Source: Candidatus Gaiellasilicea maunaloa
Lineage (GTDB): Bacteria; Actinomycetota; Thermoleophilia; Gaiellales; Gaiellaceae
DNA length: 64,000 bases
Assembly (NCBI GenBank): GCA_024330215.1
Contig: JANDLU010000001.1
Span: forward strand, 1 to 64,000
Direction: 5' to 3'
This document shows, piece by piece, positions 1-8,994 of the stretch. Numbering within the stretch: the stretch's first letter is position 1; each line of letters opens with the position of its first letter. A program made the translations under genes and the position numbers. The notes under the pieces were generated by a model that worked only from the letters and a program-made list of their open reading frames with translations, did not search any database and had not been told where the DNA came from.

Positions 1-52
1 TCCGGGCTCCGGCCCCAAAGGGGCCTGCACCCGGCCGGTGCGCTCCGCGTCA

Positions 53-93
53 CAGTGGCGACGGTCGGGCCACCAGCCCGCCCGTCGCCACTG
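53..93. terminator. Hairpin pair downstream of sucA
   Basis: A 12-bp perfect inverted repeat (arms 53-64 and 82-93) encloses a smaller GGGC/GCCC stem. A second hairpin, GGCCCC-AAA-GGGGCC, lies at 11-25. They sit beyond the stop of the leftward E1 gene and have no clear T-run. They probably end transcription of sucA, or of a convergent gene outside the window. Bases 1-151 hold nothing else I recognise. Confidence 0.5.
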
Positions 94-151
94 CGCCGCG
101 TCCTGACGGCCCGGCCGAACGCCCCGCGTCACGCATTTCGGTGGATCCAGG

Positions 152-2992
152 CTAAGGAAGAGGGTCGTTTGCGCTAAATACTTGCCTTGCGATCCGATCC
201 TGCTCGAGCAGATGGGCGGTCGGATAGCCCTCGCTCGGACTCGCGCGCCAGGGCCGCCCGACGAAGCGCAACGGCACGCCCGCCGGCGCGGCGGCCTCGA
301 GCCGGTGGCGGATCGAGCGCCAGGCGCCCATATTTTGCGGCTCCTCCTGAGCCCAGACGAGCTCCTCCAAGCTCGGATACGAGGCCGTCAGCGCCGTGGC
401 CGCGTCGACTGGGAAGGGATAGAGCTGCTCGATTCGAGCGACCGCGACCGCTGCGGCGCCCTCGTGCTGCTCATGGCCGACGAGGTCGTAGTAGAGCTTG
501 CCGGAGCAGAGGACGAGCCGCCGAACCTCGGCGCGATCCGCGACCGAAGGATCGTCGAGCACCGGCCTGAAGCCCCCGTCGGCGAGCTCGGAGAGCGTCG
601 AGCCGGCCTGCTTCAGCCGCAGCAGGCCCTTCGGAGTCATCACGACGAGCGGGCGAGGCGTTGCGTCGAGCGCCTGCCGCCGGAGGAGGTGGAAGTACTG
701 GGCCGCAGTCGTGCAGTTGGCGACGCGGATGTTCTCCTGCGCAGCGAGCTGGAGGAAGCGCTCGAGCTTGGCGGAGGAGTGCTCGGGCCCGTTTCCCTCG
801 TAGCCGTGCGGGAGGAGCAGCGTCAGCCGTGAGCTCTGCTGCCATTTCGAGAGCCCCGCGACGAGGAACTGGTCGATCACGATCTGGGCGCCGTTGACGA
901 AGTCGCCGAACTGCGCCTCCCAGAGGACGAGCGAGTCGGGCGCGGCGACCGAGTAGCCGTACTCGAAGCCGAGGCAGGCGTACTCGGAGAGCGGCGAGTT
1001 GTAGAGCTCGAACGATGCCGTCGCGTCGGGCAGGGTCTGCAACGGTACGTGGAGCTCGCCGCTGCGCGGGTCGTGGAGAACCGCGTGCCGGTGCGCGAAA
1101 GTGCCGCGCTCGGTGTCCTGGCCCGAGAGGCGGATCGGGATCCCGTCCAGGAGCAGGCTCGCGAACGCGAGCGTCTCGGCGTGCCCCCAGTCGATTCCGC
1201 CGTCGGTGAGTGCAGGGCGCCTGCGCTCGAGCTGCCTCAGGAGCTTCGGGTGCACCTCGAAGTCGTGCGGAACCTCGAGCAGTTGCTCGTTCAGCGTCTC
1301 GAGGCGCTCGCCGGGGACGGCGGTGACGACGACCTCGCCCGTATCGGCCGGAATCGTGCCGTCCTTCGCCGCCGGCGGCTGGGCGATCGTCGCCTGCAGC
1401 TCCTCGTGCGCGGTGCGCAACTCTGCCTGCGTCTGCTCGAAGACTGCATCCGCGTCTTCCTGAGTGAGAACGCCGTCGCCGACGAGTCGCTCGGCGTACT
1501 GCTCCCGCGCGGTCGGATGATCTGCGATCTGCGCAACCATCAGCGGCTGGGTGTAGGCCGCCTCGTCCTGTTCCTGGTGGCCGAAGCGTCGGTAGCCGAC
1601 GAGGTCGACGACGAAATCGTGGCCGAACTCCTGCCGGTAGGCGAGCGCCAGCCGCACGGCCGAGACCGCGGCCTCGGGATCGTCGGCGTTGACGTGAACG
1701 ATCGGGATGTCGAAGCCCTTGGCGAGGTCGCTGGAATAGCGGGTCGAGCGGCCCTCCTGGGGGTCGGTGGTGAAGCCGACCTGGTTGTTCGAGATGATGT
1801 GAAGCGTTCCGCCTGTCGTGTAGCCGTCGAGATTCGAGAGATTGAGCGTCTCCGCCACGACTCCCTGGCCGGCGAAGGAGGCGTCTCCGTGGATCAGGAT
1901 CGGGAGCGCCACGGACGGATCGTGGATCCCGGCGCCGCCGGAGCGGTCGGTCTGCTCGGCGCGCGCCCATCCTTCGATCACGGGGTCGACGGCCTCGAGG
2001 TGACTCGGGTTCGGAGCGAGAGTGATCGTTACCTCGCCGGTCGCGGTCGCTCGCGTGCCGGTGGCCGGGAGGTGGTACTTGACGTCGCCGGTACCGCCCT
2101 CTTCGTCTACCACGACCGCGTCGATCGTCCGCTCGCCCTCGAACTCGCGCAGGATCGACCCGTAGGGGTGCCCCGTGGTGTGGGCGAGGACGTTGAGGCG
2201 GCCACGATGGGCCATCCCGATCACGACCTCGTACGCGCCCGTCGACGCCGCCAGCTCGATCGCCTCGTCGAGCATCGGCATCATCGAGTCGAGTCCTTCG
2301 AGCGAGAACTGCTTCTGGCCGAGGAAGCTCTTGCGCAGGTACTGCTCGAAGCCCTCGGCGCGGGTGAGATTGGCGAGCAGCCGCTTGCGCTCCTCCACTT
2401 CCAGCGTCTCGCGGTAGCGCCCCGACTCGATCGCCTGGCGCAACCAAACCCGCTCGGCGTGGTCGGAGAGATGCTCGATCTCGTAGGCGATCGTGCCGCA
2501 GTAGACGTCCTTCAACGCCGGCAAGGCCTCCAGTAGCGTCGGTCCCGGGACGTGGACGCGCAGGAGCGAGCTGGGAATCCGGGCCTGCAACTCGGGGGTG
2601 AGCGACGGGATCAGCCTCGCCTCGTCGAGTGCAGGGTCCCCCATCGGCTCGGAGCCGAGCGGGTCGAGCCTCGCGGCGAGATGGCCGTGCATTCGGTGGG
2701 CCTTGACGAGCGCCATCGCCGCCGCGACGCCGCCGAGCAAGGTCTCGTCGACCGTGGCCGCCGGCGCTTCCGCTGCGACGGCTGCTGGAGCGACCGGTTC
2801 AGCGTGCCCGTTGCCGTTCGCGGCCGCTTCCAGCAATCGTTGGAGCCCGGGCAGCGAGGCAACAAAGCTGCTCTCGCCGCTCTCGAAGAGCGTACGCCAT
2901 TCGGCCGGAACCGAGTCCGGGTCCTCGAGATAGTCCTCGAGCAGCAGACTCGCGTACCCGCTGTTCGGCCCATCGACGTCGCGCTCGCTCAC
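152..2992 (-). CDS. sucA: 2-oxoglutarate dehydrogenase E1 component
   Basis: Thiamine-diphosphate E1 subunit of the 2-oxoglutarate dehydrogenase complex of the TCA cycle; it decarboxylates 2-oxoglutarate and passes the succinyl group to E2. The short N-terminal segment (SGYASLLLEDYLEDPDSVP) is typical of the family. An Ala-rich linker follows, then the dehydrogenase domain with the ThDP/Mg motif GDASFAGQG...NNQVGFT, and a transketolase-like C-terminal half. The usual GHNEGDEP is GHQEQDEA here. Unlike many actinobacterial Kgd proteins it has no fused E2 catalytic domain. I chose GTG 2992 because the family's N-terminus begins there and a TACAAC box lies seven bases upstream; an in-frame TTG at 3058 would add 22 residues. 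Stands alone on its strand. Confidence 0.95.
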   Translation of the reverse strand: MSERDVDGPNSGYASLLLEDYLEDPDSVPAEWRTLFESGESSFVASLPGLQRLLEAAANGNGHAEPVAPAAVAAEAPAATVDETLLGGVAAAMALVKAHRMHGHLAARLDPLGSEPMGDPALDEARLIPSLTPELQARIPSSLLRVHVPGPTLLEALPALKDVYCGTIAYEIEHLSDHAERVWLRQAIESGRYRETLEVEERKRLLANLTRAEGFEQYLRKSFLGQKQFSLEGLDSMMPMLDEAIELAASTGAYEVVIGMAHRGRLNVLAHTTGHPYGSILREFEGERTIDAVVVDEEGGTGDVKYHLPATGTRATATGEVTITLAPNPSHLEAVDPVIEGWARAEQTDRSGGAGIHDPSVALPILIHGDASFAGQGVVAETLNLSNLDGYTTGGTLHIISNNQVGFTTDPQEGRSTRYSSDLAKGFDIPIVHVNADDPEAAVSAVRLALAYRQEFGHDFVVDLVGYRRFGHQEQDEAAYTQPLMVAQIADHPTAREQYAERLVGDGVLTQEDADAVFEQTQAELRTAHEELQATIAQPPAAKDGTIPADTGEVVVTAVPGERLETLNEQLLEVPHDFEVHPKLLRQLERRRPALTDGGIDWGHAETLAFASLLLDGIPIRLSGQDTERGTFAHRHAVLHDPRSGELHVPLQTLPDATASFELYNSPLSEYACLGFEYGYSVAAPDSLVLWEAQFGDFVNGAQIVIDQFLVAGLSKWQQSSRLTLLLPHGYEGNGPEHSSAKLERFLQLAAQENIRVANCTTAAQYFHLLRRQALDATPRPLVVMTPKGLLRLKQAGSTLSELADGGFRPVLDDPSVADRAEVRRLVLCSGKLYYDLVGHEQHEGAAAVAVARIEQLYPFPVDAATALTASYPSLEELVWAQEEPQNMGAWRSIRHRLEAAAPAGVPLRFVGRPWRASPSEGYPTAHLLEQDRIARQVFSANDPLP

Positions 2993-3085
2993 ACTAGAGG
3001 TTGTACCAGCAGGCAGCGCGCGAGCCGCCGCTTTCGCATTGTCGTGCTCGCTCTCCAAGGGACGAGCCGGGAGCGAAGCGACCCG

Positions 3086-3379
3086 CTAGGGTCTTCGCGC
3101 GCCAACGAAATAGAGCGAATTCTCGGTGAGCACCGCGATCGCCATTCCGAGGATCCAGCAGACGACGACGGCCGCGATCGCGAAGCCGGCGAGACGCGAG
3201 TATCGGGTCGTCATCCGCGCCGCGACGAGCGCGAGCACGACCGCGACCGGGATCAGCCGGACAGGTCGATAGGCGACCCCGAGCAGGCTCGTGAAGATCG
3301 CCGCGCTCGCCATCAGCCCGGCCACGGCCTCGCGCGCGTCCTCGCGACGGCCTCCGCGGTGCTCCGGAATCGCGCTCAC
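3086..3379 (-). CDS. Small membrane protein, hypothetical
   Basis: A 97-aa protein with two or three hydrophobic stretches (around residues 23-33, 40-52 and 61-81), so probably a small integral membrane protein. Its GTG start overlaps the TGA of the upstream gene (GTGA at 3376-3379), which indicates translational coupling. I do not recognise the family. The residue make-up of the frame is typical of a membrane protein, unlike the Arg/Pro-rich shadows around it. Confidence 0.6.
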   Translation of the reverse strand: MSAIPEHRGGRREDAREAVAGLMASAAIFTSLLGVAYRPVRLIPVAVVLALVAARMTTRYSRLAGFAIAAVVVCWILGMAIAVLTENSLYFVGARRP

Positions 3380-3612
3380 CGGACCGCCCGGGCCAGGCGC
3401 CGCGAGGCAACGCGCCGGCCGCCACGCGGAAGGGGCCTGTGCGGGCCGCGACGGCGGTGCCAGTCGCAGCCCGGATTCGGGTCGAGCACCGCGAGCCGTG
3501 CCGACCCCTCGAGTGGACGCGGCTCCGCTCTGATCGCCCACCAGACGACGGCGCAGAGATAGACGACGGGGATCTTCAGGATCACGAGCATGAAAACGAG
3601 CTCCCACAGCAC
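3376..3612 (-). CDS. Small membrane-anchored protein, hypothetical
   Basis: A protein of about 78 aa with one N-terminal hydrophobic helix (ELVFMLVILKIPVVYLCAVV), a WWAIRAEP junction and a very basic, Arg-rich tail. The predicted topology is a single anchor with a cationic cytoplasmic tail. The start is uncertain (GTG 3612 or ATG 3591). It is coupled to the downstream membrane gene by a GTGA overlap and divergent from the sigma factor gene. Function unknown. Confidence 0.55.
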   Translation of the reverse strand: MLWELVFMLVILKIPVVYLCAVVWWAIRAEPRPLEGSARLAVLDPNPGCDWHRRRGPHRPLPRGGRRVASRRLARAVR

Positions 3613-3692
3613 GGGCTGAGTGTAATCGATCCTTAAGGGCGCCCTCTCCTGTCGTTGGTTAGGCTCGCCGCGATCCGGGGCAGTAACCCTGC

Positions 3693-4733
3693 ATGAGTCG
3701 AGAGACACTTGCGCCCCTGCTCGACGCCGGGGAGGAAGCCGGCTGTCTGAACCTCTCCGAGTTCAGCACGGCGCTCCAGGAGCTCGAGCTGGACGAGGAC
3801 GAGATCGAGGCGCTCTACGTCGAGCTCGAGGAGCGGCAGATCGCTCTCTCCGACGACTGTGGGCGAGCTCGCAAGCAGGATGCCACCTACGTCAACGGCG
3901 ATCTCGCGATGGCGACGACGGATTCGCTGCAGCTCTTCCTGAACGAGGCGGGCCGCTACCCGCTGCTGACCGCGGCGGAGGAGGTCGAGCTAGCCAAGGG
4001 CGTCGAGCGAGGCGACCAGCAGGCGAAGGATCGGATGATCAACTCGAACCTGCGCCTCGTGGTCTCGATCGCGAAGCGCTACCAGGGGCATGGCCTTTCG
4101 CTGCTCGACCTGATCCAGGAGGGCGTGATCGGCCTGATCCGCGCCGTCGAGAAGTTCGACTGGCGCCGCGGCTTCAAGTTCTCCACATATGCGACCTGGT
4201 GGATCCGGCAGGCGGTGCAGCGCGGCGTGGCGAACAAGTCGCGCACGATCCGGATCCCGGTGCACATCGCCGAGCGGGAGACGCGCATCGGCCGTGCCGA
4301 GCGCGAGCTGAGCGCGAAGCTCGGCCGTCCGCCGACCGACGAGGAGATCTCGGTCGCCGCGAAGATCTCGCTCAAGCATCTCAAGGAGGTGCGCGAGGCC
4401 GCGCGCGCGGTGACGAGCCTCGACAAGCCCCTGGGCGACGACAACGATGCGTCGATCGGCGACCTCGTCGGAGGCGCCGAGAACGGCGTCGAAGCCGAGG
4501 TCGAGATCAGCCTCACCGAGAGCACGCTCCACCGCGCTCTCGACGAGCTCCCCGAGCGTCAGCGCGATGTGCTGCGTTTCCGCTACGGGCTCGCGGGCGA
4601 GGAGCCGAAGTCGCTGGAGGAGATCGGCCGGCGGCTTGGACTGACGCGGGAGCGGGTTCGCCAGATCGAGGGCCAGGCGCTCGAGCGGCTGGCCGTGTCG
4701 CGCGAGATCGAGGCGCTTCGCGACGCCGCCTGA
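3693..4733 (+). CDS. rpoD: RNA polymerase sigma factor, RpoD/SigA type
   Basis: Sigma-70 factor of 346 aa. A compact region 1.1-like segment (about residues 5-55) is followed by region 1.2 ([20 protein letters not shown]), region 2 with core-binding and -10-recognition sequence ([33 protein letters not shown]), region 3 and region 4 with the -35-reading helix ([18 protein letters not shown]). Having both region 1.1 and 1.2 points to a group 1 or group 2 factor. Length fits a primary sigma with a minimal nonconserved region. No Shine-Dalgarno sequence precedes the ATG. A TAGGCT box at 3660-3665 could be its promoter. The 3' end has been tandemly copied downstream. Confidence 0.93.
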   Translation: MSRETLAPLLDAGEEAGCLNLSEFSTALQELELDEDEIEALYVELEERQIALSDDCGRARKQDATYVNGDLAMATTDSLQLFLNEAGRYPLLTAAEEVELAKGVERGDQQAKDRMINSNLRLVVSIAKRYQGHGLSLLDLIQEGVIGLIRAVEKFDWRRGFKFSTYATWWIRQAVQRGVANKSRTIRIPVHIAERETRIGRAERELSAKLGRPPTDEEISVAAKISLKHLKEVREAARAVTSLDKPLGDDNDASIGDLVGGAENGVEAEVEISLTESTLHRALDELPERQRDVLRFRYGLAGEEPKSLEEIGRRLGLTRERVRQIEGQALERLAVSREIEALRDAA

Positions 4734-4788
4734 GCGCGCATGGCGCGACGCCGCCTGAGCCCACATGGCGCGACGCCGCCCGAGGCGG
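4719..4788 (+). repeat. 25-bp tandem duplication of the rpoD 3' end
   Basis: The last codons and stop of rpoD (CGCGACGCCGCCTGAG...CATGG) are repeated directly: 4719-4743, 4744-4768 and a degenerate partial copy from 4769. Copies one and two differ at two or three bases near the end. Confidence 0.85.
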
Positions 4789-4789
4789 C
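4775..4789 (+). terminator. Short GC hairpin after rpoD
   Basis: GCCGCC-CGA-GGCGGC, a six-bp stem with a three-base loop, lies inside the third copy of the tandem repeat. It has no T-run. It may act as a weak terminator between rpoD and the glycosidase. Confidence 0.35.
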
Positions 4790-4897
4790 TTGCGGCTTCG
4801 CACTCCGCCGACCCTAACACCCTCCACATACGCGGTCGCTACCGTGGCCCGCGGTTCAGGACACGGTCCATCTGTTCCCGCTAAAGGAGTCTGCCCA

Positions 4898-6319
4898 GTG
4901 AAACGATCGATCCGGTTTCTGCTCGCCGCGTGCGCGGCAATGCTGCTCGTACCGGCCGTCGCCGCCGCCGCGCCGCGCATGTACGTCGGCTTCCACGACG
5001 ATCCGAATTTCCGCTACGAGGAACGCCGCGCCCTGATGCTCGATCAGGCGCGCGCCGCGAACACGACGATCGTCCGGACGCTCGTGACCTGGGCGAACGT
5101 CGCGCCGACGCGCCCGGCGAACGCGTCGAACCCCTTCGATCGCGCCTACCGCTTCAACGACCTCGACGAGCTCGTCCGCAACGCGCAGGCACGGGACATC
5201 GAGGTTCTGATCACGATCTGGGGAACGCCGAAGTGGGCGAACGGCAACAGGACGCCGAACTTCCTGCCGACGCGGATGACCGACCTGACGGCCTTCTCGC
5301 GCGCCGTCGCCTCCCGCTACTCCGGCCGCTTCGCCGGCTTCCCGTTCGTGCGCTTCTACTCGGTCTGGAACGAGTCGAACCTCCAGCTCTTCCTGGCGCC
5401 GCAGTTCGACGCAAACGGGAAGTCTGTCGGCCCGCGTAACTACGCGAGGCTCGCCGCCGCGGCGTATTCGGGGATCAAGGCCGGGAACCCGCTGGCCAAG
5501 GTCGCGGTCGGAAGCACGTCGTCGGCGGGTCGCGACAAGGTCTTGGCGGGGAAGTCGGCGACGCACTCGCCGGGCCGCTTCGCGCAGCTCGTCGCTGCGG
5601 CCAACCCGCGCCTCAAGTTCGACGCCTGGGCGCAGCATCCCTATCCGGTGCCGGTCAACCAGAAGCCGACTCAGCTCGTGCGCTACCCGAACGTGACCCT
5701 GAAGTCGTTCCCGCGCTTCGAGCGGGATCTCGACAAGTGGTTCAAGCGCAAGAACGTGCGGATCTGGATCACCGAGTACGGCCATCAGGTTCGCGAGGAC
5801 GGCGAGCCGCAGGGTGTCTCGCGCGCCACGCAGGCGGCCTACGCGGCGCAGGCGCTCGCGCTCGCCCGTCAGGATCCGCGGACCGACATGTTCATCTGGT
5901 TCGTCTTCCGCGACCACGCGACGAGCGAATGGCAGAGCGGTCTGCGCACCCGCTCGGGCGCTCCGAAGCCCTCGCTCGCGCGGTTCACGACCTTCGCGCG
6001 GACGGTCGACGCCCGTAACGCGATCTTCAACCTCCGGGGCGGCGTCGCCAACCCGACGGTGACGGTTGCCCTGCGCCAATACCTGGCCGGCTCGAAGCCC
6101 GGCGAGCGCGTGGGCTTCAACGTCAAGGTCTACGAGAAGGGCAAGCTGATCGCCGATGCGCAGCCGTCCTCCCCCCTCGGCCGCGACGCCACCGCCAAGG
6201 TGCGGCTGCTCGGGTTCCGGCCGGTCAAGGGGCGGACGTACACCGTCCGGGTCGACGCGAACATCTTCAGCGGCGGCGGCGTCGTGCTGAGGCGGAACCT
6301 CACCGTCGTCGGGGTCTAG
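4898..6319 (+). CDS. Secreted glycoside hydrolase, clan GH-A-like
   Basis: A 473-aa exported protein. The signal peptide (KRSIRFLLAACAAMLLVPAVAAAA) is followed by a TIM-barrel glycosidase of the cellulase-like superfamily. WNESN places the probable acid/base Glu at about residue 159, and WITEYG places the probable nucleophile at about 293. A C-terminal region of about 100 residues looks like a beta-sandwich. GTG 4898 is preceded by AAAGGAG eight bases upstream. I cannot infer the substrate; plant or microbial beta-glycans are plausible from the family only. Monocistronic. Confidence 0.8.
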   Translation: MKRSIRFLLAACAAMLLVPAVAAAAPRMYVGFHDDPNFRYEERRALMLDQARAANTTIVRTLVTWANVAPTRPANASNPFDRAYRFNDLDELVRNAQARDIEVLITIWGTPKWANGNRTPNFLPTRMTDLTAFSRAVASRYSGRFAGFPFVRFYSVWNESNLQLFLAPQFDANGKSVGPRNYARLAAAAYSGIKAGNPLAKVAVGSTSSAGRDKVLAGKSATHSPGRFAQLVAAANPRLKFDAWAQHPYPVPVNQKPTQLVRYPNVTLKSFPRFERDLDKWFKRKNVRIWITEYGHQVREDGEPQGVSRATQAAYAAQALALARQDPRTDMFIWFVFRDHATSEWQSGLRTRSGAPKPSLARFTTFARTVDARNAIFNLRGGVANPTVTVALRQYLAGSKPGERVGFNVKVYEKGKLIADAQPSSPLGRDATAKVRLLGFRPVKGRTYTVRVDANIFSGGGVVLRRNLTVVGV

Positions 6320-6383
6320 AGAGCCGACTTCTTGGGCGCTGCCGTCACGCGAGAGCTGGCGGCGCGCCCGGCCGGCATCTGCG

Positions 6384-6389
6384 TACGAT
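6384..6389 (+). promoter_or_regulatory. -10 box of a leaderless promoter (DUF72 gene)
   Basis: TACGAT, six bases, then GTG at 6396. This spacing puts the transcription start on the start codon. No -35 match is visible and no Shine-Dalgarno precedes the gene. Confidence 0.55.
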
Positions 6390-6395
6390 CGGTTG

Positions 6396-7376
6396 GTGGG
6401 CGCCACCGTCCGTGTCGGGGTGTGCTCCTGGGCGGACGAGACGCTGACGAAGATCTGGTACCCGCCGGGTGTCCGCTCGGCCGAGGACCGGCTTCACCAC
6501 TACACCGAGCGCTTCGGCGTCGTCGAGGCGAACTCGACCTACTACCGGCTGCCCGACGCGACCCTCGTTGCGAGCTGGGCGGAACGGACGCCGCCGGGGT
6601 TTACGATGCACGTGAAGGCCTTCGGGCTGATGACGCGCCATCCGGTGAAGCTCGAGGCGCTGCCCGAGGATCTGCGGGATGCGATGCCCGTCGACGAGCG
6701 TGGCCGCGTCGACCGGCCCTCACGCGAGCTCCGCGCCGAGGTCTTCCGCCGCTTCGCGGCCGCGCTCGAGCCGTTGCGGATGACCGGCAAGCTCGGCGGG
6801 ATCCTGCTCCAGTTCCCGTCGTACATCGTTCACAAGGCGGCCTCGCTCGAGTACATCGAGTGGGCACAAGCGCAGCTTCCCGGTGACGAGCTTCTGCTCG
6901 AGTTCCGCCACCGGAGCTGGCTCGACGAGGCGCACCGGGCCGAGACACTCGGCTTTCTCGACAGCCGCGGTCTCAGCTATGTGATCGTCGACGCGCCCAA
7001 GACGGAGGCGAAGAACCTCGTCCAGACCGTCGTCGCCCGCACGAGCGGGACGGCATACATCCGCTTCCACGGCCGGAACGCGGCGACGTGGAACAAGCGC
7101 TCGGGCAGCGCGGCCGAGCGCTTCGACTACCTCTATTCCGCGGAGGAGCTCGCCGAGTGGGTCGAACCGTTGCGTGAGCTGGCCACGGACGCCGACGACG
7201 TCTACGCGATGTTCAACAACAACGGCCGTTCGGCGATGCCGTCCTTCGGCGGGCTCGCGGGGCTCGATCCTCACGAGGTCGCCGGCGATCCGCAGAAGGG
7301 ACTCGTCGCACAGGCACCGGCGAACGCGATGATGCTGCGCCAGGCTCTGGCCGACGCGGGTGTCGCGGTGGCCTAG
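6396..7376 (+). CDS. DUF72 domain-containing protein
   Basis: A 326-aa member of the DUF72 family, a TIM-barrel-like fold of unknown biochemical role. Family features are the N-terminal VGVCSWADETL...WYPPG, EANSTYYRLP, ILLQFPSYI, LLEFRHRSW and YAMFNNN. GTG 6396 is preferred over TTG 6393 because the leaderless promoter points to it. Its 3' end overlaps the stop of the convergent oxidoreductase gene by four bases. Confidence 0.9.
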   Translation: MGATVRVGVCSWADETLTKIWYPPGVRSAEDRLHHYTERFGVVEANSTYYRLPDATLVASWAERTPPGFTMHVKAFGLMTRHPVKLEALPEDLRDAMPVDERGRVDRPSRELRAEVFRRFAAALEPLRMTGKLGGILLQFPSYIVHKAASLEYIEWAQAQLPGDELLLEFRHRSWLDEAHRAETLGFLDSRGLSYVIVDAPKTEAKNLVQTVVARTSGTAYIRFHGRNAATWNKRSGSAAERFDYLYSAEELAEWVEPLRELATDADDVYAMFNNNGRSAMPSFGGLAGLDPHEVAGDPQKGLVAQAPANAMMLRQALADAGVAVA

Positions 7377-8368
7377 AGCCTCACGAGCGCTTTGCCGCGG
7401 TTCTCGCCGTTGAGCAGGCCGATGAAGGCGCGTGGAGCGTGGTCGAGCCCATCGGTGACGTCCTCGCGATACTGCAGCCGGCCGTCGCGCAGCAGCCCGG
7501 CGAGTCGCGTCAGCCCCTCCTCGAACCTGTGGGAGTAGTCGGTGACGAGGAAGCCCTCGAGGCGGGCGCGGAAGACGATCAGGAAGCCGAGGTTGCGCGG
7601 GGCGAGCTCGGGCTCGGCGAGGTTGTACTGCGAGATCTGGCCGCAGATCGCCACGCGTGCCCCGATTGCGAGCCGTCGGAAGATCGTCTCGGAGAGCGCG
7701 CCGCCGACGTTGTCGAAGTAGATGTCGATCCCGGCCGGGCAGGCCTCCTTCAGCGCGGCGTTGACGTCGTCGGCCTTGTAGTCGATCCCGACGTCGTAGC
7801 CGTAGGGCCCGGTCAGGTCGGCCACCTTCTCCGGCCCGCCCGCGAGCCCGACCGTACGGCAGCCGGCGGCCTTCGCGAGCTGGCCGACGACCTGACCGAC
7901 CGCGCCGGCCGCCGCCGAGACGACGACCGTGTCGCCCGGCTTGGGCCGACAGACGTCGAAGAGCCCGAAGTAGGCCGTGAGACCGGTCATCCCGACGACG
8001 TGCAGCCACGCGGGCGCCGGCGCGAGCCGCGGATCGATCTTCCGCAACGCGCTGCCGCGGGCGACGGCGTGCTCCTGCCAGCCGAGCTGCCCGACGACGA
8101 GATCGCCGGGCACGTAGCGGCGGTCGCCGCTCTCGACCACCTCGCCCACGACCTGGCCGGGCATCACCTCGCCGATCCCGGTCGGCTTCGCGTACGAGCG
8201 CGCCTCGCTCATCCGGCCGCGCATGTACGGGTCGAGCGAGAGCCACTGCGCGCGGACGAGCACCTCATCCGGGCCGAGCTCCGGGAGCGGCGACTCGACG
8301 AGCGCGAAGTCCGACTCCTGCGGAACTCCGACGGGACGAGCGGCAAGGATGACCTGCCTGTTCGTCAC
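7373..8368 (-). CDS. NADP-dependent MDR-family oxidoreductase
   Basis: A 331-aa zinc-free medium-chain reductase of the NADP-dependent alkenal/prostaglandin reductase type, predicted to reduce activated C=C bonds of enones and enals. It has the N-terminal GroES-like fold (SLDPYMRGRM) and a Rossmann domain (AAAGAVGQVVGQLAKAAGC), with no zinc ligands of the alcohol-dehydrogenase kind. Its GTG start overlaps the TGA of the Lrp-type regulator (GTGA, 8365-8368), so the two are one operon and the regulator may control it. Confidence 0.9.
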   Translation of the reverse strand: MTNRQVILAARPVGVPQESDFALVESPLPELGPDEVLVRAQWLSLDPYMRGRMSEARSYAKPTGIGEVMPGQVVGEVVESGDRRYVPGDLVVGQLGWQEHAVARGSALRKIDPRLAPAPAWLHVVGMTGLTAYFGLFDVCRPKPGDTVVVSAAAGAVGQVVGQLAKAAGCRTVGLAGGPEKVADLTGPYGYDVGIDYKADDVNAALKEACPAGIDIYFDNVGGALSETIFRRLAIGARVAICGQISQYNLAEPELAPRNLGFLIVFRARLEGFLVTDYSHRFEEGLTRLAGLLRDGRLQYREDVTDGLDHAPRAFIGLLNGENRGKALVRL

Positions 8369-8850
8369 AAAGCCAACCTCTCACGCGTTGCGTTCTCGTC
8401 GAGCGGAAGTGCTCGCGGCGCGACGGGCGAGGAGTGGACGATCGATGTCGTCGTCTGGCCGTAGACGACGAAGCGGTCGAGGATCTCCTCCAGGTCGTCG
8501 ATCGAGCGCAGGTGCAGCTTGAGAAAGAAGCAGTCCTCGCCCGTGATCCGGTAGCACTCGACGACCTCGGGAGTATCGCGTGCGACCTCGGGGATCTTGT
8601 GGAGCTGGCGGCTTGCCGGCCGGACGCGGACGACCGCGGCGAGCGGGAAGCCGAGCGCTTTCGGCTCGACGACCGCACGGTAGCCGGTGATCACGCCGGC
8701 TCGCTCGAGGCGCTGGACGCGCTCCGCCACGGCGGGCGGCGAAAGACTGACCCGCCGGCCGAGCTCGGCCATGCTCAGCCGCGCGTCCTCCTGAAGCTCG
8801 CCGAGGATCCTGCGGTCGGTGGCGTCGATCCTTCCCGGTTCGCTGCTCAT
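8365..8850 (-). CDS. Lrp/AsnC family transcriptional regulator
   Basis: A 161-aa regulator. The winged helix lies at about residues 8-60 (DATDRRILGELQEDARLSMA, LSPPAVAERVQRLE) and the ligand-sensing RAM/AsnC domain at about 75-150. First gene of a two-gene operon with the MDR oxidoreductase. ATG 8850 follows AAGGAACGGAGG closely. The effector is unknown. The 144 bases up to the next gene at 8995 contain only the two divergent upstream regions. Confidence 0.9.
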   Translation of the reverse strand: MSSEPGRIDATDRRILGELQEDARLSMAELGRRVSLSPPAVAERVQRLERAGVITGYRAVVEPKALGFPLAAVVRVRPASRQLHKIPEVARDTPEVVECYRITGEDCFFLKLHLRSIDDLEEILDRFVVYGQTTTSIVHSSPVAPRALPLDENATRERLAL

Positions 8851-8994
8851 CGGCCTCCGTTCCTTCGATCTTCAAGCGGCTCGCGAACTCTGCCTTCGAT
8901 CGTCGCTCGACGTCCGCGCTCGTGAGGCTCGCCGCCGTAAGGAATCGCATCCTCGCAGGTTCTCCTCGGGACAACCGAAACGAAGGAGGACGAG

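Noticed and set aside
4199-4897. N-terminal extension of the glycosidase back into rpoD
   Set aside because: This would read through rpoD in another frame. A signal peptide with its own Shine-Dalgarno begins at GTG 4898.
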